The notes below the pieces were generated by a model. That model was not told the origin of the DNA and searched no databases. It saw only the letters and a program-made list of their open reading frames with translations. Shown here in pieces: positions 1 through 9,597 of a stretch of 64,000 nt of DNA. The translations under genes and the position numbers were made by a program. Numbering within the stretch: the first letter of the stretch is position 1; every line of letters starts with the position of its first letter. This DNA comes from Methyloceanibacter sp. wino2 (GTDB lineage Bacteria; Pseudomonadota; Alphaproteobacteria; Rhizobiales; Methyloligellaceae), in contig NZ_CP028960.1 of the NCBI RefSeq assembly GCF_003071365.1, forward strand, positions 1,550,001 through 1,614,000. Direction: 5' to 3'.

Positions 1-50
1 CGCCGCCGATGTCGTTTGACGCCGTGCGGAGCGCTACCTAAATTTCCCGC

Positions 51-1145
51 ATGGGTCATACGGACGTCAAAAGCGCCATGGCGGCGGCGGACGCAGCAGC
101 CGGATTGCGCCAGCTCAACGAACGCTCGCGCGAAATCTTCCGGCGCATCGTCGAGACCTATCTGGAGACGGGCGAACCGGTCGGCTCGCGCAATTTGAGC
201 CGTGCCCTGCCGATGACCCTGTCTCCGGCCTCCGTACGCAATGTCATGTCCGACCTCGAGGGGCTGGGGCTGATCTACGCCCCGCACACGAGCGCGGGCC
301 GGCTGCCGACGCAAACCGGCTTGCGGCTCTTCGTGGACGGCCTGCTGGAGATCGGCGACGTCACGGAGGCGGAGCGCAAGGAAATCGAAGCCCGCATCGG
401 TGCGAGCGGCCGCCACCGGGGCGTGAAGGATTATCTCGCCGAGGCCGGCGAAATGCTGTCGGGCCTGTCTCGCTGCGCCGGTGTGGTCTTGGCCGAGAAG
501 CAAAGCAAGACGCTGCGGCAGGTTGAATTCGTCAATCTCGGTCAAGGTCAGGCGCTGGCGGTGCTCGTGAGCGAAGACGGGGACGTCGAAAACCGCATCG
601 TGACGCTACCTCAAGGATTGCCGCCGTCGTCCCTGAACGAAGCGACGAACTACATGAACGCGCGTATCGCCGGCATGACGCTGGAAGAGGCGCGCAAGCG
701 CGTCGAGACGGAGATCGAGGAACGGCGCGCTCAGCTCGACGAACTGACGGCGCGGGTGGTCACGGACGGACTCGCGACCTGGTCTGGGGAGGCCGACAAT
801 CGCCAGAGCTTGATCGTGTGCGGCCGGGCGCATCTTCTCGAGGACATCAAGGCAATGGAGGACCTCGAGCGGGTCCGGCTGCTGTTCGAGGATCTCGATG
901 CCAAAAAAGGGCTGATCCAACTGCTCGGTCTTGCCGAACGGGCCCAGGGCGTCCGGATTTTCATCGGTTCGGAGAACAATCTTTTCTCTCTCTCCGGCTC
1001 GGCTCTGATCGTGTCCCCGTTTGAGGACTCAGAACAGAAGATCGTCGGCGTGCTGGGCGTCATCGGCCCGACGCGCCTCAACTACGCCCGCATCATTCCG
1101 ATGGTGGATTACACCGCGCGGCTCCTCGGGCGGCTCGTCCCGTAA
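51..1145 (+). CDS. hrcA: Heat-inducible transcription repressor HrcA
   Basis: Cytoplasmic repressor of chaperone genes that binds CIRCE operators and is kept active by GroEL. The 364-residue product has the N-terminal winged-helix region, with the family stretch '[11 protein letters not shown]' at about residues 41-51 and '[13 protein letters not shown]' just after it, followed by the long GAF-like and dimerisation domains typical of HrcA. Its length is normal for the family. The next gene on the same strand is grpE, 100 bases downstream, a common alphaproteobacterial arrangement. The start at 51 is the first in-frame ATG; an ATG at 78 is equally possible because neither has a clear ribosome binding site. 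I found no CIRCE element in the window, so its targets are probably elsewhere. Confidence 0.93.
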   Translation: MGHTDVKSAMAAADAAAGLRQLNERSREIFRRIVETYLETGEPVGSRNLSRALPMTLSPASVRNVMSDLEGLGLIYAPHTSAGRLPTQTGLRLFVDGLLEIGDVTEAERKEIEARIGASGRHRGVKDYLAEAGEMLSGLSRCAGVVLAEKQSKTLRQVEFVNLGQGQALAVLVSEDGDVENRIVTLPQGLPPSSLNEATNYMNARIAGMTLEEARKRVETEIEERRAQLDELTARVVTDGLATWSGEADNRQSLIVCGRAHLLEDIKAMEDLERVRLLFEDLDAKKGLIQLLGLAERAQGVRIFIGSENNLFSLSGSALIVSPFEDSEQKIVGVLGVIGPTRLNYARIIPMVDYTARLLGRLVP

Positions 1146-1245
1146 GGCCTCCGCCACGGCGATCCCCGCCTTCTCCCTTGATTTTTGTCGCCGCCCGGTC
1201 GATATCCGGGGCTCTTCCTGTCAATCCAAACGCTTGAGAGTTTTG

Positions 1246-1908
1246 ATGCCGGACGAACCTTCCGATACCCGCCCCAATGACAAGCCGCAGGCGCCGCAAG
1301 GCGCACCGGAGGCGTCCGCCACCAAGGACGCCGGCACCGACGTCGCGGGCGATCTCGAGGCGCTGCTGACGGAAAACGCGGACATGCGCGACAAGGTCTT
1401 GCGCACCATGGCCGACATGGAGAACCTGCGCCGCCGCACCGAGCGCGAGAAGGAAGATACCTCACGCTACGCCATCTCGAATTTCGCGCGCGATGTTCTC
1501 ACCATCGGCGACAATCTACGCCGCGTGCTCGAACATGTGCCGGCGGAGGCGGCGGAAAAGGACCCGGCGCTCAAGAGCCTTCTCGAAGGCGTGGAGCTGA
1601 CCGAGCGCGAGCTGCTCAAGATGATGGAGAAGCATGGCGTCACGCGGCTGGAGCCGCTGGGGCAGCGCTTCGACCCGAATCAGGAGCAGGCCATGTACGA
1701 AGTCCCGACCACGGACGTGCCGGACGGCACGGTGGTGCAGGTTATGCAGGCTGGCTTCACCATCGGCGATCGGGTCTTGCGGCCCGCGCTTGTCGCCGTG
1801 TCCAAAGGCGGACCGAAACCGGCCCCGGCGCCGAAAGGCGGTGCGCCTGAGGGCAACGGCTTCGGTACCGGCCCTGCCGCCAACGACGACACCAAAGGCA
1901 AGAGCTAG
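1246..1908 (+). CDS. grpE: Nucleotide exchange factor GrpE
   Basis: Co-chaperone that releases ADP from DnaK. The protein has 220 residues: an acidic and Pro-rich disordered N-terminus (about 1-45), a long coiled coil ('MRDKVLRTMADMENLRRRTEREKE') and the C-terminal beta domain with 'FDPNQEQAMYEVP' and 'DGTVVQVMQAGFTIGDRVLRPALVAV', the classic GrpE signature. The tail is Gly/Pro/Lys-rich. The ATG at 1246 fits the usual GrpE length and has GAGAG 5-9 bases upstream. It lies between hrcA and dnaK, separated from dnaK by the opposite-strand alkB gene, so the chaperone genes are close but not a single operon. Confidence 0.95.
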   Translation: MPDEPSDTRPNDKPQAPQGAPEASATKDAGTDVAGDLEALLTENADMRDKVLRTMADMENLRRRTEREKEDTSRYAISNFARDVLTIGDNLRRVLEHVPAEAAEKDPALKSLLEGVELTERELLKMMEKHGVTRLEPLGQRFDPNQEQAMYEVPTTDVPDGTVVQVMQAGFTIGDRVLRPALVAVSKGGPKPAPAPKGGAPEGNGFGTGPAANDDTKGKS

Positions 1909-1920
1909 CAGGCAGCGCGC

Positions 1921-2547
1921 CTAAGCGGGCTTTGTGACGCGGCGGAGCGTGAGGTTGAACCGCCCGCCCTCGTCCAGGAGATCGCTCGTCCCGGGCAGCA
2001 CGCAGTCGATACCGTGATAGGCCAGCCGGTCTGCACCCCCCAGAACGACCGCGTCCCCCGACGTCAGTTCGAGCTTGCGCGTCGGGCCTTTCCGGGTGGT
2101 GCCGCCGACACGGAAAATTGCCGTATCGCCCAGCGAGACCGACAGCACGGGCGCTTCAAACTCGTCCTCGTCCCGGTCCTGATGCAGCCCCATCTTGGCC
2201 GTGCAGCCATAGTAGTTGATCAGGCAAGCTTCCGGCTGATGGGGATAGCCGGCAAGCTTCTCCCACAGCGCGAGGAGGCTTTGGGGAATCGCGGGCCAAG
2301 CGGCCCCAGTCTCGGGATGGGTGGCCTGATAGCGATAGCCGCGCGCCTTGTCCGTGACCCAGCCGAGCACACCCGCGTTGGTCATGCGGACCGACATGGG
2401 CTTGCCCGACCGCGGCATGGTGGGGACGAACAGCGGTGCTTGCCGGATAATCTTGCGAATATCGCCCAGCAGCGCGGTCTGTTCGGCCACGGTTAATTCT
2501 TTCGGAAAATACTGCACGCGCCGTTTGCCCTTCCGCGTCCCTTCCAC
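1921..2547 (-). CDS. alkB: Alpha-ketoglutarate-dependent dioxygenase AlkB
   Basis: Fe(II)/2-oxoglutarate dioxygenase that reverses alkyl lesions such as 1-methyladenine and 3-methylcytosine in DNA or RNA. Visible signatures: 'NYYGCTAKMGLHQDRDE' containing the metal-binding H122-x-D124, a second ligand histidine at H178 in 'RLAYHGI', and the 2-oxoglutarate-binding R196-F-N-x-T-x-R202. The length of 208 residues is normal. The start is a GTG at 2547 because no in-frame ATG lies near the conserved N-terminus. It is transcribed away from dnaK, with a 322-base divergent intergenic region. In a methylotroph, protection against methylation damage is plausible, but that link is inference. Confidence 0.9.
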   Translation of the reverse strand: MEGTRKGKRRVQYFPKELTVAEQTALLGDIRKIIRQAPLFVPTMPRSGKPMSVRMTNAGVLGWVTDKARGYRYQATHPETGAAWPAIPQSLLALWEKLAGYPHQPEACLINYYGCTAKMGLHQDRDEDEFEAPVLSVSLGDTAIFRVGGTTRKGPTRKLELTSGDAVVLGGADRLAYHGIDCVLPGTSDLLDEGGRFNLTLRRVTKPA

Positions 2548-2690
2548 GCCACTCGCCCTGAAGCTCTAGTCTACCGGGCGGAAATGCTCAGGACAGGCCC
2601 CATCGCGAGGTCTCCGGGGTGACAAAGGAGGATCGCGCAAGAGCACCGGCGGCGATACCTGGAATACCTCCAGATGCGACCTGTGTTCTC

Positions 2691-2721
2691 CTTGCGGGCC
2701 CTAGGGTTGGCACCTATATAA
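2691..2721 (+). promoter_or_regulatory. Probable RpoH (sigma-32) promoter of dnaK
   Basis: CTTG at 2691-2694 and CCTATATAA at 2713-2721 are separated by 18 bases, close to the alphaproteobacterial heat-shock promoter pattern. They lie about 150 bases before the dnaK start. This is the main feature I can see in the 322-base alkB-dnaK intergenic region (2548-2869); no CIRCE inverted repeat is present there. Confidence 0.55.
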
Positions 2722-2869
2722 CCGCGGAACCCCGTGTGATTTTGCGCATGGGGGCGCTGCGAAACAATTGGGAACCGGATCGCGCCGCCTTGAGGAAGGC
2801 CAGGCGCATCAGTGAATGCCGGGTGCCGCGCTAGGGCCCGGACGGTTTGCCAGAAAGAGAGGCTCGGAA

Positions 2870-4795
2870 ATGGCGAAAGTTATTGGTATCGACCTCGGCA
2901 CGACGAATTCTTGTGTCGCGGTCATGGATGGAACAAGCCCGAAGGTCATCGAAAATGCCGAGGGCGTGCGCACGACACCGTCCATGGTGGCGTTTGCCGA
3001 CGACGACGAGGTGCTGGTCGGACTGCCGGCGAAGCGCCAGGCCGTTACCAATCCCGAAAATACGATGTTTGCGATCAAACGCCTGATCGGTCGCCGCTTC
3101 GACGACCCGACGGTTGCCAAGGATCAAAAGCTCGTCCCATACGAGATCATCAAGGCGGACAACGGCGATGCATGGGTCGAATCCCATGGCAAGAAGTACT
3201 CGCCCTCCCAAATCTCCGCCTACATCCTTCAGAAGATGAAGGAGACGGCCGAAGCCCATCTCGGGCAGAAGGTCGAACAGGCCGTTATCACGGTTCCCGC
3301 CTATTTCAACGACGCTCAGCGCCAGGCGACGAAAGACGCCGGCAAGATCGCCGGCCTTGAGGTGCTCCGCATCATCAACGAGCCGACGGCCGCCGCGCTC
3401 GCCTACGGTCTCGACAAGAAGGACGGCCAGACCATTGCCGTCTACGACCTTGGCGGCGGCACGTTCGACGTCTCCATTCTTGAGATCGGCGACGGTGTGT
3501 TCGAGGTGAAGTCGACCAACGGCGACACGTTCCTCGGCGGCGAGGACTTCGACATGCGCCTGGTCGATTACCTGGCCGACGAGTTCAAGAAGGAGAACGG
3601 CATCGACCTGCGCGGCGACAAACTCGCTCTGCAGCGCCTGAAAGAGGCGGCCGAGAAGGCCAAGATCGAGCTGTCGTCGACGCAGCAGACCGAAATCAAC
3701 CTGCCCTTCATCACGGCCGATCAGTCGGGTCCGAAGCATCTGACCATGAAGCTGACCCGCGCGAAGCTCGAGAGCCTCGTGGAAGACCTGATCAAGCGCA
3801 CCATCGCCCCGTGCGAGGCGGCGCTGAAGGATGCCGGCCTGAAGGCAGGCGACATCAACGAGGTCATCCTCGTCGGCGGCATGACCCGCATGCCGAAGGT
3901 CGCCGAGACGGTGAAGACCTTCTTCGGCAAGGATCCGCACAAGGGCGTGAACCCGGACGAAGTCGTGGCCATCGGCGCCGCGATCCAGGCGGGCGTGCTG
4001 CAGGGCGACGTCAAAGACGTGCTGCTGCTCGACGTGACGCCGCTGTCGCTCGGTATCGAGACACTGGGCGGCGTGTTCACCCGTCTCATCGACCGGAACA
4101 CCACGATCCCGACCAAGAAGAGCCAGGTCTTCTCCACCGCCGAAGACAATCAGAACGCGGTGACGATCCGGGTCTTCCAGGGCGAGCGCGAGATGGCCGC
4201 GGACAACAAGATGCTTGGCCAGTTCGACCTTGTCGGCATTCCGCCCGCACCCCGCGGCGTGCCGCAGATCGAGGTCACGTTCGATATCGATGCCAATGGC
4301 ATCGTGAATGTCTCGGCGGCAGACAAGGCGACCGGCAAGGAGCAGTCGATCCGCATCCAGGCCTCTGGCGGCCTGTCCGATGCGGACATCGACCGCATGG
4401 TCAAGGACGCCGAAAGCCATGCCGAGGAAGACAAGAAGCGCCGCGAACTCGTCGAGGTCCGCAACCAGGCGGAAGCGCTGACCCATTCGACCGAAAAGAT
4501 GCTCGCCGATTTCGGCGACAAGGTTTCGGCCGAGGACAAGGCAGCGGTCGAGGCTGCCGCGGCCGAGGTGAAGACCGCCGCCGAAGGCGAGGACGTGGAA
4601 GCCATCAAGCAGAAGCTTGAGGCGCTGGCCCAGGCCTCGATGAAGCTTGGCGAAGCCATGTATCAGTCGAACGAGGCGGAGGGTGCCGCTGAAGGGCCCT
4701 CAGCCGACGCGGCCGGAAGCGGCGGCGGAGACGAGAACGTGGTCGATGTCGACTTTGAGGAAGTCAAAGACGACGACGACAAGAAATCCGCGTAA
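2870..4795 (+). CDS. dnaK: Molecular chaperone DnaK (Hsp70)
   Basis: ATP-driven Hsp70 chaperone. The 641-residue product begins '[21 protein letters not shown]' and shows the phosphate-binding motifs '[17 protein letters not shown]' and '[14 protein letters not shown]', the interdomain linker '[14 protein letters not shown]', the substrate-binding domain and an acidic, Gly-rich C-terminal tail. Length is standard. The ATG at 2870 is preceded by GAGAGGCTCGGAA. dnaJ follows on the same strand after a 119-base gap that contains a strong hairpin. Expression is probably heat-induced from the upstream RpoH-like promoter. Confidence 0.98.
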   Translation: MAKVIGIDLGTTNSCVAVMDGTSPKVIENAEGVRTTPSMVAFADDDEVLVGLPAKRQAVTNPENTMFAIKRLIGRRFDDPTVAKDQKLVPYEIIKADNGDAWVESHGKKYSPSQISAYILQKMKETAEAHLGQKVEQAVITVPAYFNDAQRQATKDAGKIAGLEVLRIINEPTAAALAYGLDKKDGQTIAVYDLGGGTFDVSILEIGDGVFEVKSTNGDTFLGGEDFDMRLVDYLADEFKKENGIDLRGDKLALQRLKEAAEKAKIELSSTQQTEINLPFITADQSGPKHLTMKLTRAKLESLVEDLIKRTIAPCEAALKDAGLKAGDINEVILVGGMTRMPKVAETVKTFFGKDPHKGVNPDEVVAIGAAIQAGVLQGDVKDVLLLDVTPLSLGIETLGGVFTRLIDRNTTIPTKKSQVFSTAEDNQNAVTIRVFQGEREMAADNKMLGQFDLVGIPPAPRGVPQIEVTFDIDANGIVNVSAADKATGKEQSIRIQASGGLSDADIDRMVKDAESHAEEDKKRRELVEVRNQAEALTHSTEKMLADFGDKVSAEDKAAVEAAAAEVKTAAEGEDVEAIKQKLEALAQASMKLGEAMYQSNEAEGAAEGPSADAAGSGGGDENVVDVDFEEVKDDDDKKSA

Positions 4796-4811
4796 CGACA
4801 AGGTCCAACAC

Positions 4812-4852
4812 GGCAGCGGAGCCCCGGCCCACTCGGGGCTCCGCCGGCTGCC
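4812..4852 (+). terminator. Strong hairpin between dnaK and dnaJ
   Basis: An 11-base perfect stem (4816-4826 with 4834-4844, 7-base loop) is extended outward by GGCAGC/GCTGCC (4812-4817 with 4847-4852) around a small bulge. No T-run follows, so it is more likely a partial attenuator or 3' mRNA stabiliser for dnaK than a full intrinsic terminator. Confidence 0.5.
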
Positions 4853-4914
4853 CAATAAGAGACCCGCGAGCGGCCCGTTCGGAAACGAACGCGGTATGAG
4901 GGTCCGGAGGGTTG

Positions 4915-6072
4915 ATGGCGAAGCAGTGCTACTACGAAGTCCTCGGCGTTGCCCGCGGGGCCAATGACGGTGAGATCAAGACCGCGTTCCGGCGGCTTGC
5001 GAAGGAATGTCATCCGGACCGGCATGGCGGCGACGAGACCGCCGAAGAGCGTTTCAAGGTTGTCAACGAAGCCTATGAGGTCCTGAAGGACCCGCAGCGC
5101 CGCGCGGCTTATGACCGGTTCGGCCATGCGGCCTTCGACGGGCGGTCCGGCTTTGGCGGTTTCGGCGGCGGCGCGGGCGGACACGGCTTTGGTTCGGACT
5201 TTTCGGAGTCCATGTCAGCCATGTTCGACGATCTGTTCGGCGAATTCATGGGCGCGCGCCGGCCACGGCAACGCGGCGGCCGCGAGCGTGGCGCCGATCT
5301 CCGCTACAACATGCAGATTTCACTGGCCGAGGCCTATGAGGGCCGCACGGCGCAAATTCGCGTCCCCACCGGTGTCACCTGCGAAGAGTGTTCCGGCTCG
5401 GGCGCCAAGCCCGGCACGTCGCCGGTCACCTGCCGGACCTGTGGCGGGGCGGGCAAAGTCCGAGCGAGCCAAGGCTTCTTCACCATCGAACGATCATGCC
5501 CCACATGCGACGGCCGCGGCGAGGTCATCGAAGACCCCTGCACGAGCTGCCAAGGGACCGGACGCGTGATGCGGGAGCGGACACTGTCCGTGACGATCCC
5601 CGAGGGCGTGGAGGATGGCACGCGGATCCGGCTCGCGGGCGAGGGTGAAGCGGGCTTGCGCGGCGGCCCCCCGGGCGACCTCTATATTTTCCTGGCGATC
5701 AAGCCCCATGAGTTTTTCCAGCGCGACGGTGCGGACCTGTTCTGCCGCGCGCCGATCTCCATGACGACGGCTGCGCTAGGCGGCCAGATCGAAGTCCCGA
5801 CGATCGACGGCGGACGCAGCCGCGTGAAGATTCCCGAGGGCAGCGAGAGCGGCAAACAGTTTCGCCTCAAAGGCAAGGGCATGCCCGTTCTGCGGTCCAA
5901 GCAGCAGGGCGACCTCTATATTCAGGTCGAGGTTGAGACGCCGAAGAACCTCACACGCAAGCAGCGCGACCTCTTGCGTCAATTCGACGAGGAGTCGAAC
6001 GCGGAGACGAGCCCCGAATCATCGGGCTTCTTCGCGCGCGTGAAAGAATTCTTCGACGGCATCGGCGAGTAG
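4915..6072 (+). CDS. dnaJ: Molecular chaperone DnaJ (Hsp40)
   Basis: Stimulates DnaK ATPase and delivers substrates. The 385-residue protein has a J domain with the HPD motif ('ECHPDRHGG'), a Gly/Phe-rich linker, four CxxCxGxG zinc-finger repeats ([32 protein letters not shown]) and the two C-terminal beta domains. It is a complete type I DnaJ. The ATG at 4915 has GGAGG at 4906-4910; a TTG three bases earlier is less likely. The C-terminus '[15 protein letters not shown]' is a typical end for alphaproteobacterial DnaJ. Confidence 0.97.
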   Translation: MAKQCYYEVLGVARGANDGEIKTAFRRLAKECHPDRHGGDETAEERFKVVNEAYEVLKDPQRRAAYDRFGHAAFDGRSGFGGFGGGAGGHGFGSDFSESMSAMFDDLFGEFMGARRPRQRGGRERGADLRYNMQISLAEAYEGRTAQIRVPTGVTCEECSGSGAKPGTSPVTCRTCGGAGKVRASQGFFTIERSCPTCDGRGEVIEDPCTSCQGTGRVMRERTLSVTIPEGVEDGTRIRLAGEGEAGLRGGPPGDLYIFLAIKPHEFFQRDGADLFCRAPISMTTAALGGQIEVPTIDGGRSRVKIPEGSESGKQFRLKGKGMPVLRSKQQGDLYIQVEVETPKNLTRKQRDLLRQFDEESNAETSPESSGFFARVKEFFDGIGE

Positions 6073-6284
6073 CGCATCCGCCGTCACGCGATTAGGTCGA
6101 TTAATTCCACGATCGCCTCTTCCGCTCCCGCCGAACCGTCCCTACATGCATTCCCGCGCGGACGACAGGAGGGCGGCACCGGCGCGCTTCGCCACAAGGC
6201 CACGGCGAAGGCGCTCTAAGCCTCGACGAACAAGCCTCAGCCTGCAAAGATCAACGGGAAGGCTCGACTACAACGGAGACGCTT

Positions 6285-6848
6285 ATGCGGTTGTTGTTTT
6301 TCGCAGGGAGCGCTCGAGAGGGATCGCACAACAAGAAGCTGGCCCGTCTGGGGCAGATGATCGCCGAAGCCAACGGCATCGAGGCCGTCTTCGCCGATCT
6401 TTGCGACTACCACATGCCGATCTATCACGGCGATCTGGAAGACGCCGAGGGCGTGCCGGAACGGGCCCAAGCCTTCAAGGCGCTTCTCGGCGAGTATGAC
6501 GGCGTCATGATCGTCACGCCCGAGTACAATTCCGGCATTCCGGCGCTCCTCAAGAATACACTGGATTGGGTTAGCCGCGTGCGCACGGAGCCGAACGTGT
6601 TCCAGACCCGCGTGTTCGCGGTCTCGGGCACGTCACCCGGTTATTACGGCGCCATGCGCGCGCTGCTGCAGCTGCGCCAAGTCCTCACGGTCGGGCTCGG
6701 CGCCACCGTGATCCCGCAACAAATGGCCTTGCCCGGCGCGATGAAGGCCTTCGCCGAGGATGGTAGTCTGGTCGACGAGACACGGCAGAAGATGTTTGCC
6801 GATGTGGTGGAGGCCTTGGCTGTGGCGGCGCGCAAGTTCGGGGCCTAG
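6285..6848 (+). CDS. NADPH-dependent FMN reductase family protein
   Basis: Flavodoxin-fold oxidoreductase of 187 residues. The N-terminus 'FFAGSAREGSHNKKLA' is the flavin phosphate-binding loop of the SsuE/ChrR-type family, and 'VTPEYNSGIPALLKNTLDWVSR' is its second conserved block. These enzymes reduce FMN or quinones with NAD(P)H in the cytoplasm; the physiological substrate cannot be read from sequence. pyrF follows on the same strand 24 bases later, so the two may be cotranscribed. A 212-base gap separates it from dnaJ, in which I see no gene. Confidence 0.85.
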   Translation: MRLLFFAGSAREGSHNKKLARLGQMIAEANGIEAVFADLCDYHMPIYHGDLEDAEGVPERAQAFKALLGEYDGVMIVTPEYNSGIPALLKNTLDWVSRVRTEPNVFQTRVFAVSGTSPGYYGAMRALLQLRQVLTVGLGATVIPQQMALPGAMKAFAEDGSLVDETRQKMFADVVEALAVAARKFGA

Positions 6849-6872
6849 GCGCGAAATCGTTTGGGGGGAAAC

Positions 6873-7580
6873 ATGACAACGGAGAACTTGGCGCCCAAGG
6901 ACCGGATCGTTCTTGCGCTGGATGTCGCCGATCTCGATGAGGCGCGCAGGCTTGTCGACGCACTCGGGGACAGCGTGGGCGTCTTCAAGATCGGCCTCGA
7001 GCTGATCTATCGCGGCGGGCTCGGCTTTGCGGAGGAACTGGTCGGCCAAGGCCGCAAGGTGTTTCTCGATGCCAAGCTGCTCGATATCGAAGCGACCGTG
7101 GAGCGCGCCACGGCGGCGATCGCCAAGACCGGCGCGCAGTTCCTCACCGTCCACGCCACCGACCGCAAGACCCTGAACGCGGCCGTGCGCGGTCGCGGGG
7201 ACAGCGCGATGAAACTGCTTGGCGTAACGGTGCTCACCAATCTCGATCGGGCGGATCTCTCGGAGCAAGGCATCGAGATGCCTCCCCTGGCCCTCGTGCA
7301 AGAGCGGGCGCGGCTCGCGCAGGATGCGGGATTCGACGGGATCGTGGCGTCGGGCAAGGAAGCAGCGGCGCTGCATGAGCGCCTGCGGGACTTTCTCATC
7401 GTCACGCCCGGTATCAGACCGGCGGGTGCAGATGCAAATGATCAGGCGCGGATCGTGACCCCTAGCGACGCGATCGCCGCCGGGGCGCATTACCTCGTGA
7501 TCGGGCGGCCCATCACGCGCGCGGAAGACCCACGCGCGGCGGCAGAAGCCATCGCCGCGGAGATTGCCGCGACCGCCTAG
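6873..7580 (+). CDS. pyrF: Orotidine 5'-phosphate decarboxylase
   Basis: Last step of de novo UMP synthesis (OMP to UMP plus CO2). The 235-residue protein starts with 'RIVLALDVADLDEARRLVDALG', has the catalytic DxKxxDI motif ('FLDAKLLDIEATV') and the C-terminal phosphate-binding 'TPGIRPAGADANDQARIVTP' and 'YLVIGRPITRAEDP'. The ATG at 6873 follows a GGGGGGAA ribosome binding site. The gene converges with the DUF167 gene and their stop codons share a CTAG at 7577-7580. Confidence 0.95.
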   Translation: MTTENLAPKDRIVLALDVADLDEARRLVDALGDSVGVFKIGLELIYRGGLGFAEELVGQGRKVFLDAKLLDIEATVERATAAIAKTGAQFLTVHATDRKTLNAAVRGRGDSAMKLLGVTVLTNLDRADLSEQGIEMPPLALVQERARLAQDAGFDGIVASGKEAAALHERLRDFLIVTPGIRPAGADANDQARIVTPSDAIAAGAHYLVIGRPITRAEDPRAAAEAIAAEIAATA

Positions 7581-7936
7581 GACGGAGGATTGCTGAATTC
7601 GGTGAGCCTTGTGGCGACCAAGGCCGAAAGGCCAATGGCGCTGCCATCGATCGCCACGATCTTGATGCGCGCCTTGGTGCCCTGGATGACCGAAACTGTC
7701 GACCGTGGCACGCCGAGCCATTTAGCGATCAGCGCTTCGAGCGCCATATTGGCTTTGCCGTTCTCAGGCACGGCGCGCACGCGCGCTTTCAGTATGGGAT
7801 CGCCCCCGAACTCCTCGACGCCTTCCACCGCATCCCGCGCCGACTTGGGCGTAAGCCGCACGGCGATGGCCACGCCGGTTTCCGTCTGACGGATTTTCAG
7901 TTGCAGCGCGCGAGGCCCCTGGGCGCTGTCGCCCAT
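7577..7936 (-). CDS. DUF167 (YggU) family protein
   Basis: Small conserved bacterial protein of 119 residues. It shows the family core 'VRLTPKSARDAVEG', 'ARVRAVPENGKANMALEALIAKWLGVP' and 'VIQGTKARIKIV'. No biochemical function is established for the family. It is paired with a yggT homologue only 7 bases upstream on the same strand, a conserved proteobacterial association (yggT-yggU). The C-terminal tail 'ATRLTEFSNPPS' is a lineage-specific extension. Confidence 0.88.
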   Translation of the reverse strand: MGDSAQGPRALQLKIRQTETGVAIAVRLTPKSARDAVEGVEEFGGDPILKARVRAVPENGKANMALEALIAKWLGVPRSTVSVIQGTKARIKIVAIDGSAIGLSALVATRLTEFSNPPS

Positions 7937-7943
7937 GGGACTG

Positions 7944-8237
7944 CTACACGAAGGCCGGCAGCAGCCAGCCCAGCAGCACCACGTCGCGGATGAACAACAG
8001 AATGAGGATGAGGATCACCGGCGAGATGTCGATACCGCCGAGATTGGGCATGAAGCTGCGTATCGGCGCAAGCGCGGGCTCGGTGATGCGGTAGAGCATG
8101 TCCGCGATCGAATAGACGAAGCGGTTGTTCGTGTTCACGACATTGAAGGCGATCAGCCAGCTCAGAATGGCGCTGGCGATGACAACCCAGATGAAGAGGT
8201 CGATGACAAGAGCAATGAATCCGATCAAAGGCACCAT
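7944..8237 (-). CDS. YggT family integral membrane protein
   Basis: A 97-residue protein with hydrophobic segments at about residues 3-28 ('LIGFIALVIDLFIWVVIASAILSWL') and 70-95 ('VILILILLFIRDVVLLGWLLP'), and the family block 'ITEPALAPIRSFMPNLGGIDISP' between them. YggT proteins sit in the inner membrane; roles in osmotic tolerance or division-site proteins are suggested in some bacteria but the function here is unknown. The start at 8237 gives the normal family length; longer in-frame readings upstream are not conserved-looking. It is the first gene of a two-gene operon with the DUF167 gene. Confidence 0.88.
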   Translation of the reverse strand: MVPLIGFIALVIDLFIWVVIASAILSWLIAFNVVNTNNRFVYSIADMLYRITEPALAPIRSFMPNLGGIDISPVILILILLFIRDVVLLGWLLPAFV

Positions 8238-8448
8238 GTAACGGCCCCTCCTCGCGCGGCCTCGGACCCCATGTAGCTGACGGGCGCGCCAAAGGGCAAG
8301 CCCCCTGACGAAAAGCCCGTTTATGTGCGCCCTCTGCGCCGTTTCGTGGCACTTCCCCGACCAACTGACCACCGTACAGAATTCGGCGCCTCAATGCGGG
8401 CGTTGCTTGACAGAGGGGGGAGCGGCTCCCTAAATGCGGGGCTCGCAT

Positions 8449-8524
8449 GGGGCCGTAGCTCAGTTGGGAGAGCGCAGCAATCGCACTGCTGAGGTCGTCG
8501 GTTCGATCCCGTCCGGCTCCACCA
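8449..8524 (+). tRNA. tRNA-Ala (anticodon CGC)
   Basis: A 76-nt cloverleaf: acceptor stem GGGGCCG/CGGCTCC (one G-T pair), D arm GCTC..GAGC, anticodon stem CAGCA/TGCTG with loop ATCGCAC giving anticodon CGC, T arm with GGTTCGATCC and an encoded CCA end. It decodes GCG alanine codons. It stands alone between yggT and the propeller gene of the xoxF operon. Confidence 0.96.
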
Positions 8525-8616
8525 AATCCCTCGCACAATCAGTGGCTTGACAAAGCCTCGCCGGAAGCCTTGAGGGCCGCCCGGTTCGCCTTGGCGCCGA
8601 TGTGCCGAGCGCCAGC

Positions 8617-9597
8617 CTAAGGCGTGATCGCAATGCCCCAAGGCAGACGCCCGACCGGGACCGACTTGAGCGGCTTCAGCGTCTCCAGATCGACGACGGT
8701 CATGTCGTTTGTGAGCCCATTGGCGACATAGAGCTTCGAGCCATCGGGAGCGATCTCCACGTGCCAGGGGCGCTGCCCGACGAGGATGTAGTCCTCCACT
8801 TCGAACGTCTCGGCGTTCACCACCGCGACCCGGTTGGCGGGCCCCAAAGCGACGAAAGCCTTTCTCCCGTCCTTGGAGAACCGCATGCCGACGGGCTGTA
8901 TCTGTTCCGGCGACACACCAGGAATCTCGAAACCGATCACCTTGAGCGTCTCGTAGGTGTCGCCGTCGATGACCGCAACGGTCCCGCCCACTTCGGAGGT
9001 GACCCAGACGTTCTTGCCGTCCGGCTGCCACTCGGCGTGGCGCGGGCGCGTATCGACAAGGACGTTGGCCACGAGCTCGTTGGTTGCCGTGTCGATGAAA
9101 TGCGCCATGCTCGAGCTTTCGGACGTTGCCACCGTCACGGTGCCGTCGGGGCTGACCCGCATGCCCTCCGGTTCGACGCCGACGGGAACCTCGACGATGA
9201 GTTCCCCTGAGTCGGGTTTCATGATCGTCACCATCGAGTCGTCCTCGTTGGCGATGTAGATGGTCTTGCCGTCCTTCGACACGTCCATCAGTTCGGGATC
9301 TGGCCCCGAATCCAAAGTACGGACAATCTCGAGCGACTCCGCATCGATGACCTCGACGGCATCGTCGTCACCGACGCACACGAACACCTCGGTCTTGTCC
9401 GGCCCCGTGACGATCCCGCGCGGGCGGCGGCCCGTGGCGATCGTCTTGATGATCTCCAAGGAGTCCGAGTCGACCACGGTGACGGTGTTGTCCCGCTCGT
9501 TCGAGACGAAAATCTTGTCGGCGTAGGCCGGCGTGATCGCAAGCATCGCGATCGGCGCCACGGCCAGCATGACGGCATTGCGGCGTTTCATTCCCAC
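8617..9597 (-). CDS. Periplasmic YVTN-type beta-propeller protein of the xoxF operon
   Basis: A 326-residue exported protein: signal peptide at about residues 1-26 ('MLAVAPIAMLAITPAYA'), then repeated blades of the form 'ADKIFVSNERDNTVTVVDSDSLEIIKTIATGRRPRGI'. The pattern matches the PQQ-dependent catabolism-associated beta-propeller family (TIGR03866 by recollection). Its role is not established; association with quinoprotein dehydrogenases is the only clue. It is the last gene of the xoxF operon. The likely start is GTG at 9597, whose G is also the last base of the preceding stop TAG; an ATG at 9591 is an alternative. A paralogous propeller lies in the mxa operon at 18433-19407. Confidence 0.85.
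   Translation of the reverse strand: MGMKRRNAVMLAVAPIAMLAITPAYADKIFVSNERDNTVTVVDSDSLEIIKTIATGRRPRGIVTGPDKTEVFVCVGDDDAVEVIDAESLEIVRTLDSGPDPELMDVSKDGKTIYIANEDDSMVTIMKPDSGELIVEVPVGVEPEGMRVSPDGTVTVATSESSSMAHFIDTATNELVANVLVDTRPRHAEWQPDGKNVWVTSEVGGTVAVIDGDTYETLKVIGFEIPGVSPEQIQPVGMRFSKDGRKAFVALGPANRVAVVNAETFEVEDYILVGQRPWHVEIAPDGSKLYVANGLTNDMTVVDLETLKPLKSVPVGRLPWGIAITP

Noticed and set aside
2619-2834. 71-residue frame in the alkB-dnaK intergenic region
   Set aside because: It overlaps the likely dnaK promoter, lacks a domain and has no supporting context.
2831-4486. Long minus-strand open frame opposite dnaK
   Set aside because: dnaK is certain, and GC-rich codon use leaves the opposite strand open; the product is a low-complexity shadow with no recognisable domain.
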